DNA of 64,000 nucleotides from Pseudomonas sp. HOU2 (GCF_040729435.1 NZ_CP160398.1:5685001-5749000), one strand, 5' to 3'; shown: positions 40,823 through 49,882, counted from the first letter of the stretch. Numbers and translations: made by a program. The notes: generated from the letters alone by a model not told the origin.

Positions 40823-41350
40823 ATGTTCGAGATCCAGCCGATGGACCCAGCAACGTTTCGCCAGCAGACCCGGCGCAGCACGCTCATCATCGCGGTGCTG
40901 TTCCTGGTGCTGGCGATGGCGCTTTCGACGGCGGCGGTGGCGCTGTTCGGCGAACCCGGCGGGGATAATCTGCGCTTCAACGTCGGCGGGGTGTTCGTCG
41001 CGTTTCTGCTGACAGCGGCGCTGATGCGCGCGCAGTTCTGGCAGCAGCCGTGGATGGCCCCGGCGGTCTATAGCTGGCGGCTCAAGCGCAGCCTGATGAG
41101 CGTGACCAACGTGATGCATCAGGTAACCGCTGCGGTGGAACAGAACGATCCGACGGCGATGAAGGTGCTGCGTTTCTATCATCTGGGGCTGACCCAGATG
41201 CACGAACTGGACGGTAACTCCAGCGATCACGCGCAATTGCACCGGGAAGTCGAAGCGCACAAGGCGCGGATGCAGGCGCTGGGTCTGGAGATCGACCAGA
41301 AGCGCCTGGATCCTGCCTGGCTGCAAGCCTTGAAACCCACCGCGCGTTAA
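40823..41350 (+). CDS. DUF3087 family membrane protein
   Basis: A 175-residue protein with two N-terminal hydrophobic segments (STLIIAVLFLVLAMALSTAA, NVGGVFVAFLLTAALMRAQF) and a cytoplasmic helical tail (RFYHLGLTQMHELDGNSSDH). This is the DUF3087 pattern; function unknown. Start ATG 40823 (MFEIQPMDPATFRQQTRRST). Its end overlaps the convergent DUF2784 gene by 4 bases. Confidence 0.83.
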   Translation: MFEIQPMDPATFRQQTRRSTLIIAVLFLVLAMALSTAAVALFGEPGGDNLRFNVGGVFVAFLLTAALMRAQFWQQPWMAPAVYSWRLKRSLMSVTNVMHQVTAAVEQNDPTAMKVLRFYHLGLTQMHELDGNSSDHAQLHREVEAHKARMQALGLEIDQKRLDPAWLQALKPTAR

Positions 41351-41733
41351 AACGGAATACGGCTGGCGCGGCGCAGTTTCCACGCACGGACCAGGCGCCC
41401 GTAGACCAGCAGGTTGATCACCAGCACCACACTGCCCAGCGCCAACTGGATCTGCGGCGTCAGCCCGGCGGGATAGATGATCGGCCAGATGTAGTGCTCG
41501 ATGAAGCCGCCGGCGTATTCGGTCTGCCCGGCGGCGTGGCGCATCAGGTTTTCCCAGTAAGTCAGCGGACAGGTCAGGTGCAACACCTCGACCGCCACGC
41601 CCCATGCAGCCGCCGGCAGATGCAACCACATCAGGCGTGGCCACTTGAGCACCAGCAACCCGCCGAACAGCACGAACAGAATGAAGCACAGATGAAACAG
41701 CACCAGCCCGTCGGCTGCGATTCGGTACAGCAT
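41347..41733 (-). CDS. DUF2784 family membrane protein
   Basis: A 128-residue protein with three to four hydrophobic segments: ADGLVLFHLCFILFVLFGGL, then LHLPAAAWGVAVEVLHLTCP, and a conserved NLMRHAAGQTEYAGGFIEHY. This is the DUF2784 pattern; function unknown. GGGAG lies 6 bp before ATG 41733, so the longer frame is rejected. Its 3' end overlaps the DUF3087 gene by four bases. Confidence 0.85.
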   Translation of the reverse strand: MLYRIAADGLVLFHLCFILFVLFGGLLVLKWPRLMWLHLPAAAWGVAVEVLHLTCPLTYWENLMRHAAGQTEYAGGFIEHYIWPIIYPAGLTPQIQLALGSVVLVINLLVYGRLVRAWKLRRASRIPF

Positions 41734-41885
41734 GTCGTCTCCCTGACGCGGTTGTGAAGGTCTCCATGGTACGCCGACAGCAACGCCGGGGCGCGGTGAT
41801 TTGGCGCAAGTGCGCAAGATTGTTCAAGCCGCGAAGGGGCATTTGCTGGCAGAGTCTGCGACCGTTTCCTCGGTTGAAGAGCGTT

Positions 41886-42584
41886 ATGTCTGACTCACTT
41901 ATGCCGCGCCGTGCGTTTCTTCGCGGTGCTGCGGCGATCATGCCGTTATCACTGGCGACGGCGCCGTGGGGGCTGCTGGCCGGCTCCATGGCGATCGAAG
42001 CCAACCTCACGCCGTTACAGGGGCAGGGCCTGTCGAGCATCGTGTTCGCAGGGGCCGCGCAACTGGTGGCGATCGGCATGCTCAAGGGCGGTGCCGGGAT
42101 TTTCTCGATTCTGTTGACCACGCTGCTGCTGACTTCGCAGCACTTGTTGTACGGCATGAGCATGCGTTCAGTGATTTCACCGTTGCCCGGGCGCTGGCGT
42201 ATCGGCCTGGGCTTTTTGCTCACCGATGAACTGTTCGCCCTGACCAGTCAGCATGATCGCCAGCAGTTCAATCGCTGGTACGCCTTGGGCGTTGGTCTGA
42301 CGTTCTATATCGCCTGGAACCTGTTCACCCTCGCCGGCATCGTGCTGGGCAGCAGCATTCCGGGGCTTGAGCATCTGGGACTGGATTTTTCGATTGCCGC
42401 GACGTTTATCGCGCTGATCACCCCGGTGGTGCGCAACGTACCGACCGTGGTGTGTGTGGCGGTTTCGCTGTTCTGCTCGGTGCTGTTCAGTTATTGGCAG
42501 TGGGGCTCGGCACTGGTGTTGTCGGGCCTGGCCGGGATGACCGCAGGATTTGTCTGCAACAAGCTGTATCGGGGGCGCACATGA
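41886..42584 (+). CDS. azlC: AzlC family branched-chain amino acid exporter, large subunit
   Basis: A 232-residue inner-membrane protein (LIV-E/AzlC family) that with AzlD exports branched-chain or related amino acids. Seen: the family region SSIVFAGAAQLVAIGML and TTLLLTSQHLLYGMSMRSVI, and about seven hydrophobic segments. ATG 41886 begins MSDSLMPRRAFLRGAAAIMP. It overlaps azlD by 4 bases (ATGA). Alternative longer starts at 41754 lack a ribosome site. Confidence 0.9.
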   Translation: MSDSLMPRRAFLRGAAAIMPLSLATAPWGLLAGSMAIEANLTPLQGQGLSSIVFAGAAQLVAIGMLKGGAGIFSILLTTLLLTSQHLLYGMSMRSVISPLPGRWRIGLGFLLTDELFALTSQHDRQQFNRWYALGVGLTFYIAWNLFTLAGIVLGSSIPGLEHLGLDFSIAATFIALITPVVRNVPTVVCVAVSLFCSVLFSYWQWGSALVLSGLAGMTAGFVCNKLYRGRT

Positions 42585-42895
42585 TGGTCTGGGCAGTGAT
42601 TTTCGGCATGGGGCTTCTGGTGTTTCTCAACCGCTACGTGTTTCTCGAACCGCGCCTGCCGCTGCGCTTGAGCAGCAACGCACGGCAGTTTCTCGGTTTT
42701 GCCGTGCCGGGCATGTTGACCGCGATCTGCGGACCGATCGTGTTCATGCCGGATAAACAGTTGAATTTGCAGTGGGATAATCCGTATTTACTGAGTTCGC
42801 TGGTGGCGATCGGGCTGGTGCTGTACACCCGCAATACCTTGCTCAGCATGCTCTTGAGCATGGTGTTTTTCTTTTTGTTGCGTTGGTGGCTGTAA
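42581..42895 (+). CDS. azlD: AzlD family small subunit
   Basis: A 104-residue membrane protein, partner of AzlC. It has three to four hydrophobic segments (MVWAVIFGMGLLVFLNRYVF, LGFAVPGMLTAICGPIVFM, LLSMLLSMVFFFLLRWWL). The ATGA overlap with azlC shows translational coupling and supports joint function in amino-acid export. Confidence 0.9.
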   Translation: MMVWAVIFGMGLLVFLNRYVFLEPRLPLRLSSNARQFLGFAVPGMLTAICGPIVFMPDKQLNLQWDNPYLLSSLVAIGLVLYTRNTLLSMLLSMVFFFLLRWWL

Positions 42896-42957
42896 GTTGC
42901 CGGGGAAAAACTGTTCTACGCTGGTTTGATGACTATTTTCGACAAGGCGAGGTGCAC

Positions 42958-43113
42958 ATGACGACCGAGCAAAAGCGTCCCGATGAAGACGAACAAGTAG
43001 ACGATGAAGTAGACGAGCCCAGCGAAGAAGAAATCGAGCGTGAGAAACGCAAGGAACAGACGTGGAAGCACGACGATGACAAGGAACTCACCGGGCCGGA
43101 TGTGAAATTCTGA
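42958..43113 (+). CDS. Small acidic hypothetical protein
   Basis: A 51-residue, very acidic and hydrophilic protein (MTTEQKRPDEDEQVDDEVDE, then PSEEEIEREKRKEQTWKHDD). GCGAGG lies 6 bp before the ATG. Nearly all residues are charged, so it is likely disordered. Function unknown. A strong terminator starts 12 bp after the stop. Confidence 0.7.
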   Translation: MTTEQKRPDEDEQVDDEVDEPSEEEIEREKRKEQTWKHDDDKELTGPDVKF

Positions 43114-43124
43114 TGGCGACATGC

Positions 43125-43152
43125 AAAAAGCCCCGCGATTGCGGGGCTTTTT
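43125..43152. terminator. Bidirectional rho-independent terminator
   Basis: AAAAAGCCCCGC - GATT - GCGGGGCTTTTT: a 12-bp perfect stem with T and A runs on both sides, between two convergent genes. Confidence 0.95.
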
Positions 43153-43158
43153 GTTGTT

Positions 43159-43374
43159 TCAGAGGTCTTCCAGCTGCGGGAAGTCCGGGTGTGACGCCCG
43201 ATAGCCCAGGGTCCTGTCGATCCATGCATTGAGCTCGTTGACCATCACCGGCGGGTGGCCGGGATAGCTTTGGAGGGTGGTGCGCAGGATGCGTTCGATG
43301 TCTGGCACTGAACGCAGGTTTCGGGTCTTGATGTAGTGGCCGATAAAACAGTCGAGTTGAAAGCGTTCTGTCAT
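43159..43374 (-). CDS. Small conserved hypothetical protein
   Basis: A 71-residue protein from ATG 43374 (MTERFQLDCFIGHYIKTRNL), ending RASHPDFPQLEDL. It has no recognised domain. A TTG at 43446 would give 95 residues (MQRTKLRDDFAIKQANGLEC), which also looks protein-like but has no ribosome site. Function unknown. It reads toward the bidirectional terminator, which supports it as a real transcription unit. Confidence 0.55.
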   Translation of the reverse strand: MTERFQLDCFIGHYIKTRNLRSVPDIERILRTTLQSYPGHPPVMVNELNAWIDRTLGYRASHPDFPQLEDL

Positions 43375-43675
43375 GGACAGATAGATACACTCCAGGCCGT
43401 TGGCCTGTTTGATTGCAAAATCGTCGCGCAACTTAGTTCTCTGCAAGGCTTGTTAAAGTTGTAGGGGATTCCTGGTTTTGCTGACTCTTTGGTCAACTGG
43501 TATGCCAATTGGAAATGCGGCGCGCATGCTATCCGTAGCGCATCTAAATGTATGTATGACGGTTGAAATGTCAGACAGGCGGTTGGTTCGCTCAAACGAC
43601 TGTTTTTTTTCGGCTGTCTCAACAATGAAACACCACCTGTAAAGATCGAGTGTCACCTGTATTCACTTGAAATCA

Positions 43676-43763
43676 CCTGTAGGAGCTGCCGAAGGCTGCG
43701 ATCTTTTGATCTTTTTTTGAAAGCAAAATCAAAAGATCGCAGCCTGCGGCAGCTCCTACAGGG
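43676..43763. repeat. Inverted REP pair (GTAGGAGCTGCCG family)
   Basis: CCTGTAGGAGCTGCCGAAGG at the left and CCTGCGGCAGCTCCTACAGG at the right, with GATCTTTTG and CAAAAGATC inside. The 43447-43675 stretch to its left is AT-richer, has no ribosome site or convincing frame, and shows nothing else. Confidence 0.88.
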
Positions 43764-43786
43764 TAAACGCGTGAGATCACGGATCT

Positions 43787-44467
43787 TTAAGCCACTTCGT
43801 CAATCAGTCCGGCGCCCTGATTGCGGGAGTTGCCGACGGCTTTGCCGACTTTGTGCCAGGTGAAGGCGACGCTGGGTTCCCCTTCGAACAGCAGCATCTG
43901 TTCTGCACGTTCCACCGGCGTGGCACTGTCGAGCCATTCGCGCGCCAATTCTGCAGCAAAAACCACCGGGCGCCGGTCATGGATGTCCAGCATGCCTCCG
44001 ACGCTGTCGGCGGTGATGATCACAAAACCATCGTCCTCCCGAGCATCCCTGCCGGGTGTCGGAAACTGTCCGATGGCCGCACAGAAAACCGGCCCGTGAT
44101 CGGCCCGACGGATCAGCCACGGCTGGCGGGTTTTATCCGGGCCGTCGACCCATTCGAACCAGTTGTCGACCGGCACGATCAGCCGATGCCGCCAGATCGC
44201 CCGGAAGAATGGGCCATGCGCGACCTTTTCCACGCGGGCGTTGATCGGCGCCGCGCGGTCCTTGGCCCAGTGCGGGCGCCAGCCCCAGCGCAGGTTGTCG
44301 GCATACAGCTGTTGATCATGTTGATGGAGCACCGCGAGTGAGGTGGTAGGCGCCGCGTTGTAGCGCTCCAGCGCGGCGTCGCCGACGTGATTGATCAGCG
44401 CATCGGGAATGCTCAGCACCGTGACGAAGTCGTGAATGCCGCGGTACTGCGAGAGTCTTCCGCACAT
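43787..44467 (-). CDS. yedK: SOS-response-associated protein YedK (HMCES family)
   Basis: A 226-residue SRAP-domain protein that forms a thiazolidine DNA-protein crosslink with abasic sites in single-stranded DNA. The catalytic Cys2 directly follows the initiator Met (MCGRLSQYRG), and the conserved NARVEK, the active-site Glu in NWFEWVDG, and His in DIHDRRPVV are all present. ATG 44467 must be right because Cys2 has to be N-terminal after methionine removal. Confidence 0.92.
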   Translation of the reverse strand: MCGRLSQYRGIHDFVTVLSIPDALINHVGDAALERYNAAPTTSLAVLHQHDQQLYADNLRWGWRPHWAKDRAAPINARVEKVAHGPFFRAIWRHRLIVPVDNWFEWVDGPDKTRQPWLIRRADHGPVFCAAIGQFPTPGRDAREDDGFVIITADSVGGMLDIHDRRPVVFAAELAREWLDSATPVERAEQMLLFEGEPSVAFTWHKVGKAVGNSRNQGAGLIDEVA

Positions 44468-44515
44468 GCGCCGAATCTCCGGTTGGACGCTTTCAGCTTA
44501 GTCGGCTGCGGTCAA

Positions 44516-45361
44516 TCAATCCTGCGCCTCCTGACCGGTGAACGTGTCGCGCCAGGCCAGCCAGCGGCGTTCCAGCGCCGCGAGCAGGCCGTCGCTGAGT
44601 TTGCCGAGCACGGCGAGCACGATGATTGCCGCCAGCACGATGTCCGGGCGCGAGGTTTCGCGGCCGTCGCTGAGCAGATAACCCAGGCCCTTGGTCGCGG
44701 CGATCAGCTCGGCGGCCACCAGAAACATCCACGCCAGACTCATGCCGCTGCGTAACCCGGTGAACAGGCCGGGCAGGGCGGCGGGCAGTAGAATTCGCCG
44801 CACCAGTTGCCAGCGGCTGAAGCCATAGATGTGCCCGACCTCGACCAGTTTGCGGTCGATGTTGCGAATCGCCGCGACCACGTTGACGTACACCGGAAAA
44901 AACGCGCCGATGGCGATCAGCACGATCTTCGAGGTTTCATCGATGCCCAGCCACAGCAGCAACAGCGGCACCCAGGCCAGGCTCGGAATCGAACGCAGCG
45001 CGGCGAACGTCGGTTCCAGATACGCCTCGGCCTCGCGGCTCAAACCGACCCAGGCGGCGAACACCAGCGCCAGGCTGGCGCCAATTGCAAACCCGAGCAA
45101 CACCCGCAGCAGGCTGGCGCCGATGTGTTTCCACAGGGCGCCTTCGGCGAGGTCGGTGAGGGTCAGGGCGATCTCGCTGGGCGCCGGCATTTGGTAGGAC
45201 GGCAGCCAGCCGAGGCGCACGATGCATTCCAGGGCGACCACGATCAGCAGCGGCAGGGCCAGACCTTTCAGGCGTCGGCGCCATGTCGGATTGAGGGATG
45301 AAGGACGCGGCCTCGACAAGCTCTGAGGCGGCGCAGGCAATTCGTTACTGCGAGTGGTCAT
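44516..45361 (-). CDS. ABC transporter permease, sulfonate/taurine/nitrate type
   Basis: A 281-residue inner-membrane permease of the SsuC/TauC family with about six helices. The C-terminal BPD motif is EVGHIYGFSRWQLVRRILLP with APSEIALTLTDL near residue 60. It is encoded 60 bp downstream of the binding-protein gene on the same strand. No ATPase gene lies in this group, which is unusual for such operons. The substrate, by family, is probably an alkanesulfonate or related compound. Confidence 0.87.
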   Translation of the reverse strand: MTTRSNELPAPPQSLSRPRPSSLNPTWRRRLKGLALPLLIVVALECIVRLGWLPSYQMPAPSEIALTLTDLAEGALWKHIGASLLRVLLGFAIGASLALVFAAWVGLSREAEAYLEPTFAALRSIPSLAWVPLLLLWLGIDETSKIVLIAIGAFFPVYVNVVAAIRNIDRKLVEVGHIYGFSRWQLVRRILLPAALPGLFTGLRSGMSLAWMFLVAAELIAATKGLGYLLSDGRETSRPDIVLAAIIVLAVLGKLSDGLLAALERRWLAWRDTFTGQEAQD

Positions 45362-45421
45362 ACGTGGGCTCCACTCACAGCGAATCCGCGTCGGGCGCGG
45401 ATGGGCTGTGAGTCTGGTCGG

Positions 45422-46408
45422 TTACTGGCGGGCGACGGCTTGCTGCACACCGCTGTCGAGCAATTGATCAATGACCTGATCGACATTCACCCCACGCCGC
45501 ACCAGTTCCTCAGACACCAGAATCGGTGCCGCAGCCTTGGACGCCTGCACGTCGTTGGCGGTCAGTTGCGGGCTGCTCAGATCGGTGCGCGACAGCTGCA
45601 GTTTGGCCACGTCCAGCGGCAGACCGGATTCCTTGGCCAGCAACGCGGCGAACTCGTCGGGATTTTTCAGCGCCCATTGCCGCGCCTGCTCGTAGGCTTT
45701 GATCACCGTGTCGATGGTTTGCGGATGCTCCTTGGCGTACTGCTCGGTGACGCTGACCACACCGTAGCTATTGAATGCCGGGTTGCGATACAGCAGACGC
45801 GAACCGGCCTGTACCTGACTGGCGGCCATGTGCGGATCGAGTCCGGCCCAGGCGTCGACATCGCCTTTTTCCAGCGCGGTGCGGCCGTCCGGGTGTTGCA
45901 GGTGCACCAGTTCCACGTCGTCTTTCTTCAACCCGGCCTGTTGCAGGCTGCGCAGGGTGAACAGGTACGGGTCGGTGCCTTTGGTGGCGGCGATTTTTTT
46001 GCCCTTGAGGTCGGCGACGCTCTGGTACGGCGAATCCTTGCGCACCACCAGCGCGGTCCATTCGGCGCGACTGTAGACGTACACCGATTTGATCGGGCTG
46101 CCGTTGGCCCGACTGAGTACCGCAGCGAGGCTGGCGCTGGAGGCGAAATCGACGCCACCGCTGTTCAGATATTCCAGCGAACGGTTGCTGCCCTGACTCA
46201 GCACCCAACTGACTTTGGTCTGCGACAGGGCTTTTTCGAGGAAGCCGAAATGCTTGAGTACCAGGCTCACGGGTGAGTAGTAGGCGTAATCCAGATGGAC
46301 TTCCGGAGGCGGCGCTTCGGCGGCCTGGGCCAGCGGTTGCAGACTCAGCGCCATGGCGCTGGCGACCAGCAGTGTTTTGAGGCGGGATAAGGGTGAAAAC
46401 GATGTCAT
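45422..46408 (-). CDS. ABC substrate-binding protein, sulfonate/taurine type
   Basis: A 328-residue periplasmic protein with signal peptide ending LAQAAEA. The fold is SsuA-like: SNRSLEYLNSGGVDFASSAS, DLKGKKIAATKGTDPYLFTL and VDAWAGLDPHMAASQVQAGS. It precedes the permease on the same strand. A second binding protein of a similar class is divergent at 46702, so the locus has two receptors and one permease. Confidence 0.87.
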   Translation of the reverse strand: MTSFSPLSRLKTLLVASAMALSLQPLAQAAEAPPPEVHLDYAYYSPVSLVLKHFGFLEKALSQTKVSWVLSQGSNRSLEYLNSGGVDFASSASLAAVLSRANGSPIKSVYVYSRAEWTALVVRKDSPYQSVADLKGKKIAATKGTDPYLFTLRSLQQAGLKKDDVELVHLQHPDGRTALEKGDVDAWAGLDPHMAASQVQAGSRLLYRNPAFNSYGVVSVTEQYAKEHPQTIDTVIKAYEQARQWALKNPDEFAALLAKESGLPLDVAKLQLSRTDLSSPQLTANDVQASKAAAPILVSEELVRRGVNVDQVIDQLLDSGVQQAVARQ

Positions 46409-46701
46409 GGCGACGCTCCGGCAGAGGCACTGTTTTTTATGTCCAAAAATATATTTTTAACGACTGCATCCTGCATGATTGGAATATTGCAGGCTCTGTG
46501 CCATGCGCGTGTCGACCCATGTTTACGGGGTTTTCACCGGTTTGAGCGTCTCTCAACTGTTGCTTGGGCAACACTGTGGCATGGCACTGTTGCGCAGCGA
46601 ACAGTGAACATTCAGGGTGCTGAGCTTATGCATTAATCGAATTTAAAAACCGCCAATCAACAGCGTTATGGTCTATGCAAAATCCCCTCGCAGGACCCGC
46701 C
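46409..46701. promoter_or_regulatory. Shared divergent promoter region of the two binding-protein genes
   Basis: A 293-bp AT-rich stretch between divergent starts. A dyad CCTGCA (46470-46475) and TGCAGG (46488-46493) is a possible operator. AAAAATATATTTTTAA lies beside it. No known regulator consensus was recognised with confidence. Confidence 0.4.
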
Positions 46702-47649
46702 ATGAAGCTCTCCCGTTTGCTCCGCAGCACACTGATCACCGCCTTGTTCGCCGCTCCGTTTGCCTACGCTACCGAGCCGTTGGTCCTGCATGTCGGTGAC
46801 CAGAACTACTACAACATCCGCGCCTCGGTCGAAGCCTCTGGCGTGCTGAAAGACGCGCCTTACAGCGTCGACTGGAAGCACTTCCAGGCCGCCGCGCCAC
46901 TGGCCGAGGCGTTGCAGACCGGTTCGCTGGATCTGGGCTTTCTCGGCGATTCGGGTTTTCTGTTTCTCGCCGCCAAACAGGCGCCGGTGAAACTGATCGG
47001 TGTGTCGCGGCAGAACCCGGACACCATCGCCTTGCTGGTGCCGAAAGATTCGCCGGTGAAAACCATCGCTGATCTGAAGGGCAAGAAAGTCGCCTACTGG
47101 CCCGGTGCCTGGAGCCAGCAACTGACCTTGCGCGCCCTGGAGCAGGGTGGTTTGCCGGAAAACTACGTCGACTTCGTCAAGTTGATGCCGATTGATGCGG
47201 CGGCCGCGTTGCCACAGGGCAGCATCGACGCTTTTCCGGTGTGGGAACCGTATATCTCCCAACAAATCGTGTTCTCCGGTGCGCGGCCGATTCTCACCGC
47301 GAAAAACCTGATGCCGGGCCTTAGCGCGATTGCCGCGTCGGCGCAGTCGATCGACAGCAAGCGTGCCGCGATTGCCGATTTTCTCGGGCGTTTGAAACAG
47401 GCGCGGGCCTGGGTCGACAGCCACACCGACGAATACGCGGACCTGTGGGCGAAGAAAGCCAATCTCGATCAGCAGGTCTCGCGGCACTGGTTGCGCCACG
47501 CGCACATGACTGTCGGGCCGGTGGACCAACAGGCGGCGGTCGACCTGCAGGGCACCGCGGACTTCCTGTTCAAGGTCAAGGCACTGCCGGCGCCGCTGGC
47601 CACCGCCGGGGTTATCGATACCTCGTTTCAACAGGCACTGGCTGACTGA
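46702..47649 (+). CDS. ABC substrate-binding protein, aliphatic sulfonate type
   Basis: A 315-residue periplasmic protein with signal peptide MKLSRLLRSTLITALFAAPF. The SsuA-type fold shows VGDQNYYNIRASVEASGVLK, LAEALQTGSLDLGFLGDSGF, and GKKVAYWPGAWSQQLTLRAL. ATG 46702 has AGGA 7 bp upstream and gives a normal signal peptide; ATG 46675 is possible. It is divergent from the permease operon, which probably serves this receptor too. Confidence 0.88.
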   Translation: MKLSRLLRSTLITALFAAPFAYATEPLVLHVGDQNYYNIRASVEASGVLKDAPYSVDWKHFQAAAPLAEALQTGSLDLGFLGDSGFLFLAAKQAPVKLIGVSRQNPDTIALLVPKDSPVKTIADLKGKKVAYWPGAWSQQLTLRALEQGGLPENYVDFVKLMPIDAAAALPQGSIDAFPVWEPYISQQIVFSGARPILTAKNLMPGLSAIAASAQSIDSKRAAIADFLGRLKQARAWVDSHTDEYADLWAKKANLDQQVSRHWLRHAHMTVGPVDQQAAVDLQGTADFLFKVKALPAPLATAGVIDTSFQQALAD

Positions 47650-47780
47650 GCGAGCGCCGGAACCAAAGCCTGTGTACCCTATCCAGACCTGGCTCGCGAA
47701 GCCGGGTGCAGGGATGGATCAGGGCGAGGGAGTTTTGCCAGTCGACAACAGGGCCGCAACGGTCAGGCGCAAGGCAAAAC

Positions 47781-48680
47781 ATGAAATACGCGTTCAATCT
47801 TCTCTGTGCAGCGGCCATCGCGCTTGGGCTGGCCGGCTGCATTGCCGCGCCGATCGAGATGACCGCGCAAACCGAAACCCGGCTCAAGGCCCAGGCGCCG
47901 GTGCGCTTTTTGCTGACCTTCGATGACGGCCCCAGCGCGTCGAGTTTGTGGAACCCTTCGGCGACGGTCCTCGACAGCCTCAAGGTCAACCCGGTGCAAC
48001 CGGCCATCAAAGCGGTGTTCTTCGTCCAGACCCGTGCGCCGCGTGCGGGCAACAGTGACATTGGTCGCGGCGTCATGCGGCGTGAGCACGCAGAAGGGCA
48101 CATCCTCGGATTCCACACCGCGACCCATTGGCACACCAACCATCGCTCGCTCGATCCGCAAGAACTGGAGCAGTCGTTGCGCAACGGCACGGCGGATATC
48201 GCCGCGATCACCGGAGCTGCGCCGATTCTGCTGCGTCCGCCATTCTGGAATTACGACAAGCGAACCTTTGCCGCCTATCAGCAGCATGGCTTACATGTGT
48301 TGTTGACCGATCTGAGCGCCAACGACGGCAAGATCTGGGGCTTCAACGCCAGTCCCCGACGTCGGGCGAACATGCTGCGCCAGCTATCGGAGGTGCGCGA
48401 GCGCATTGCCCTCGGCGAATTTCCCACCGTGGACGGGGTGATTCCGGTGGTGGTGACGTTTCATGACCTCAATCGCTATACCGCGCGGCATACCCGCGAA
48501 TACCTGCAGATTCTCCTCGACAGTGCTGCCGCCACGGGCGTGAGGCTGGCGGACAAGCCGTTTTACGATGATCAAGCGGCACTGCAGAAAGCGGCACTGG
48601 CGCGCACCGTTCAGCAGAGTTCGCAGCCGGTGCAATTACCGGGGATGTGGAACTGGATCTGGGATCATGACGCGCACTGA
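47781..48680 (+). CDS. Polysaccharide deacetylase lipoprotein (NodB domain)
   Basis: A 299-residue lipoprotein with lipobox LAGC (Cys20). The NodB catalytic motifs are visible: motif 1 TFDDGP (46-51), motif 2 HTATHWH in ILGFHTATHWHTNH, motif 3 RPPFWNYD, and further FHDLNRYTARHTR toward the end. It removes acetyl groups from N-acetylated polysaccharides or peptidoglycan; the target cannot be deduced. ATG 47781 is fixed by the signal sequence. Confidence 0.9.
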   Translation: MKYAFNLLCAAAIALGLAGCIAAPIEMTAQTETRLKAQAPVRFLLTFDDGPSASSLWNPSATVLDSLKVNPVQPAIKAVFFVQTRAPRAGNSDIGRGVMRREHAEGHILGFHTATHWHTNHRSLDPQELEQSLRNGTADIAAITGAAPILLRPPFWNYDKRTFAAYQQHGLHVLLTDLSANDGKIWGFNASPRRRANMLRQLSEVRERIALGEFPTVDGVIPVVVTFHDLNRYTARHTREYLQILLDSAAATGVRLADKPFYDDQAALQKAALARTVQQSSQPVQLPGMWNWIWDHDAH

Positions 48681-48789
48681 GGCCGCGCTGGAAATGTGAT
48701 CGGGTTGGCAGTCGTCGGGGCGGCAGATTATTGATCGCTCATCTATGCTGAATCGGTCGACCGACTCATCGCCTGCGAGGCGTGCGCCC

Positions 48790-49032
48790 ATGCTAGCCAT
48801 TGCCGACATCTGCCGGATTGTCGAATCCGGCTTTCCGTCGCTTGAATGCGAATGCACACAAGTGGAGCAGGGACTGCTGCGGATCAAGGTTTATGAGCCT
48901 GACTCCGGGCGAGTCGAGTTGTTGCTCAATGGCGTCTCACCGGAACACCTGGTGACCATCCGCGATATTTCTAATTTCATCGGTGAATTGCGCACGGAAA
49001 TGAGCGCCGGGCGCCGGGCATTCGCCGGCTGA
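48790..49032 (+). CDS. DUF1652 family protein
   Basis: An 80-residue protein of a family typical of Pseudomonas: MLAIADICRIVESGFPSLEC at the start, then GRVELLLNGVSPEHLVTIRD and IGELRTEMSAG. Function unknown. ATG 48790 matches family starts; an ATG 15 codons upstream would add an unlikely lead. It converges with the NUDIX gene, 4 bp apart. Confidence 0.85.
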   Translation: MLAIADICRIVESGFPSLECECTQVEQGLLRIKVYEPDSGRVELLLNGVSPEHLVTIRDISNFIGELRTEMSAGRRAFAG

Positions 49033-49036
49033 TACC

Positions 49037-49399
49037 TCACAAACGCCGCTGAAACGCCTGCACGATGCGTAATGTCGCGTCGCTGGTGGGCAGATTCTGC
49101 ACCGCGTCCAGCGGATGCCAGATGCATTCGATGATCTCGTTTTGCGGGCGTAACTGCTCAAGATCCAGCACCGACGCCTCGTAGACATGATGCTGGGTGC
49201 TGCCGCTGTGCAGTTCCATCAGATACAACATCTGCTCGGCATCCAGTGCCGTTTCTTCCTGCAGCTCGCGCGTCGCCGCCCCTGCTTTGGTTTCCCCAGG
49301 CTCGACCTTGCCGCCGGGCAAGGTCCAGCGACAGCGAGGTTTGCGCACCAGGAGAACGTGTCGATCCTGCTCGCAAATAACGGTTGCGCGTACTTTCAT
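49037..49399 (-). CDS. NUDIX family hydrolase
   Basis: A 120-residue pyrophosphohydrolase. The NUDIX box is present as [20 protein letters not shown] followed by ET, with the catalytic glutamates in place; the final glycine of the consensus is replaced by alanine/leucine (TALD). The N-terminal strand [20 protein letters not shown] is typical. The substrate is unknown. It converges with the DUF1652 gene. Confidence 0.87.
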   Translation of the reverse strand: MKVRATVICEQDRHVLLVRKPRCRWTLPGGKVEPGETKAGAATRELQEETALDAEQMLYLMELHSGSTQHHVYEASVLDLEQLRPQNEIIECIWHPLDAVQNLPTSDATLRIVQAFQRRL

Positions 49400-49623
49400 C
49401 TGTTACCTGTTTATCGCGTGTCACATAAATGAAATAAAACTGCAATATTCGAGCCGGGCCCGGATTCAGAGGTTCCGTTGGGGTTTTGAGTGTTTGGCAA
49501 GGTTGAAAGTGCCAGAGCCTTGGCACATGGCTATCCGCGACATCCGGTCGGCCACATCTCCGGCAACAGGGTGTAAGGTAAAAAAGCAGAGCTGAATCCA
49601 CTGTCAGCAAAAAGGAGGTCCCC

Positions 49624-49821
49624 ATGAGCATTCCTGTCCTGAACAAGATGCACATGAACGGCTACGACGTACTCAGTGTAAACAACGGCCCATGGCGGGT
49701 TTGTACCCAAGGCGATCGGCTTGCGTCGTTTGGTAGCAGAGAAGAAGCGCTGGCCTATGCCGCTGCGTTGCCAAGTTACAGACAACGCTCGGCGCGGGCT
49801 CGAAGTCACACTGCGAGTTGA
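49624..49821 (+). CDS. Small hypothetical protein (DUF2188-like)
   Basis: A 65-residue protein (MSIPVLNKMHMNGYDVLSVN). The middle, GPWRVCTQGDRLASFGSREE, followed by ALAYAAAL, resembles small DUF2188-like modules. An almost perfect ribosome site (AAAGGAGGT, 6 bp) argues strongly for expression. Function unknown. A terminator follows. Confidence 0.75.
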   Translation: MSIPVLNKMHMNGYDVLSVNNGPWRVCTQGDRLASFGSREEALAYAAALPSYRQRSARARSHTAS

Positions 49822-49838
49822 AGCAGATGTAACGAATG

Positions 49839-49860
49839 AGCCCCGGTAATTGCCGGGGCT
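49839..49860. terminator. Bidirectional terminator
   Basis: AGCCCCGG - TAATTG - CCGGGGCT: an 8-bp perfect stem between the convergent genes ending at 49821 and 49883, followed by CTTGTT. Confidence 0.85.
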
Positions 49861-49882
49861 CTTGTTGAGGGCAGGGTCGCTA

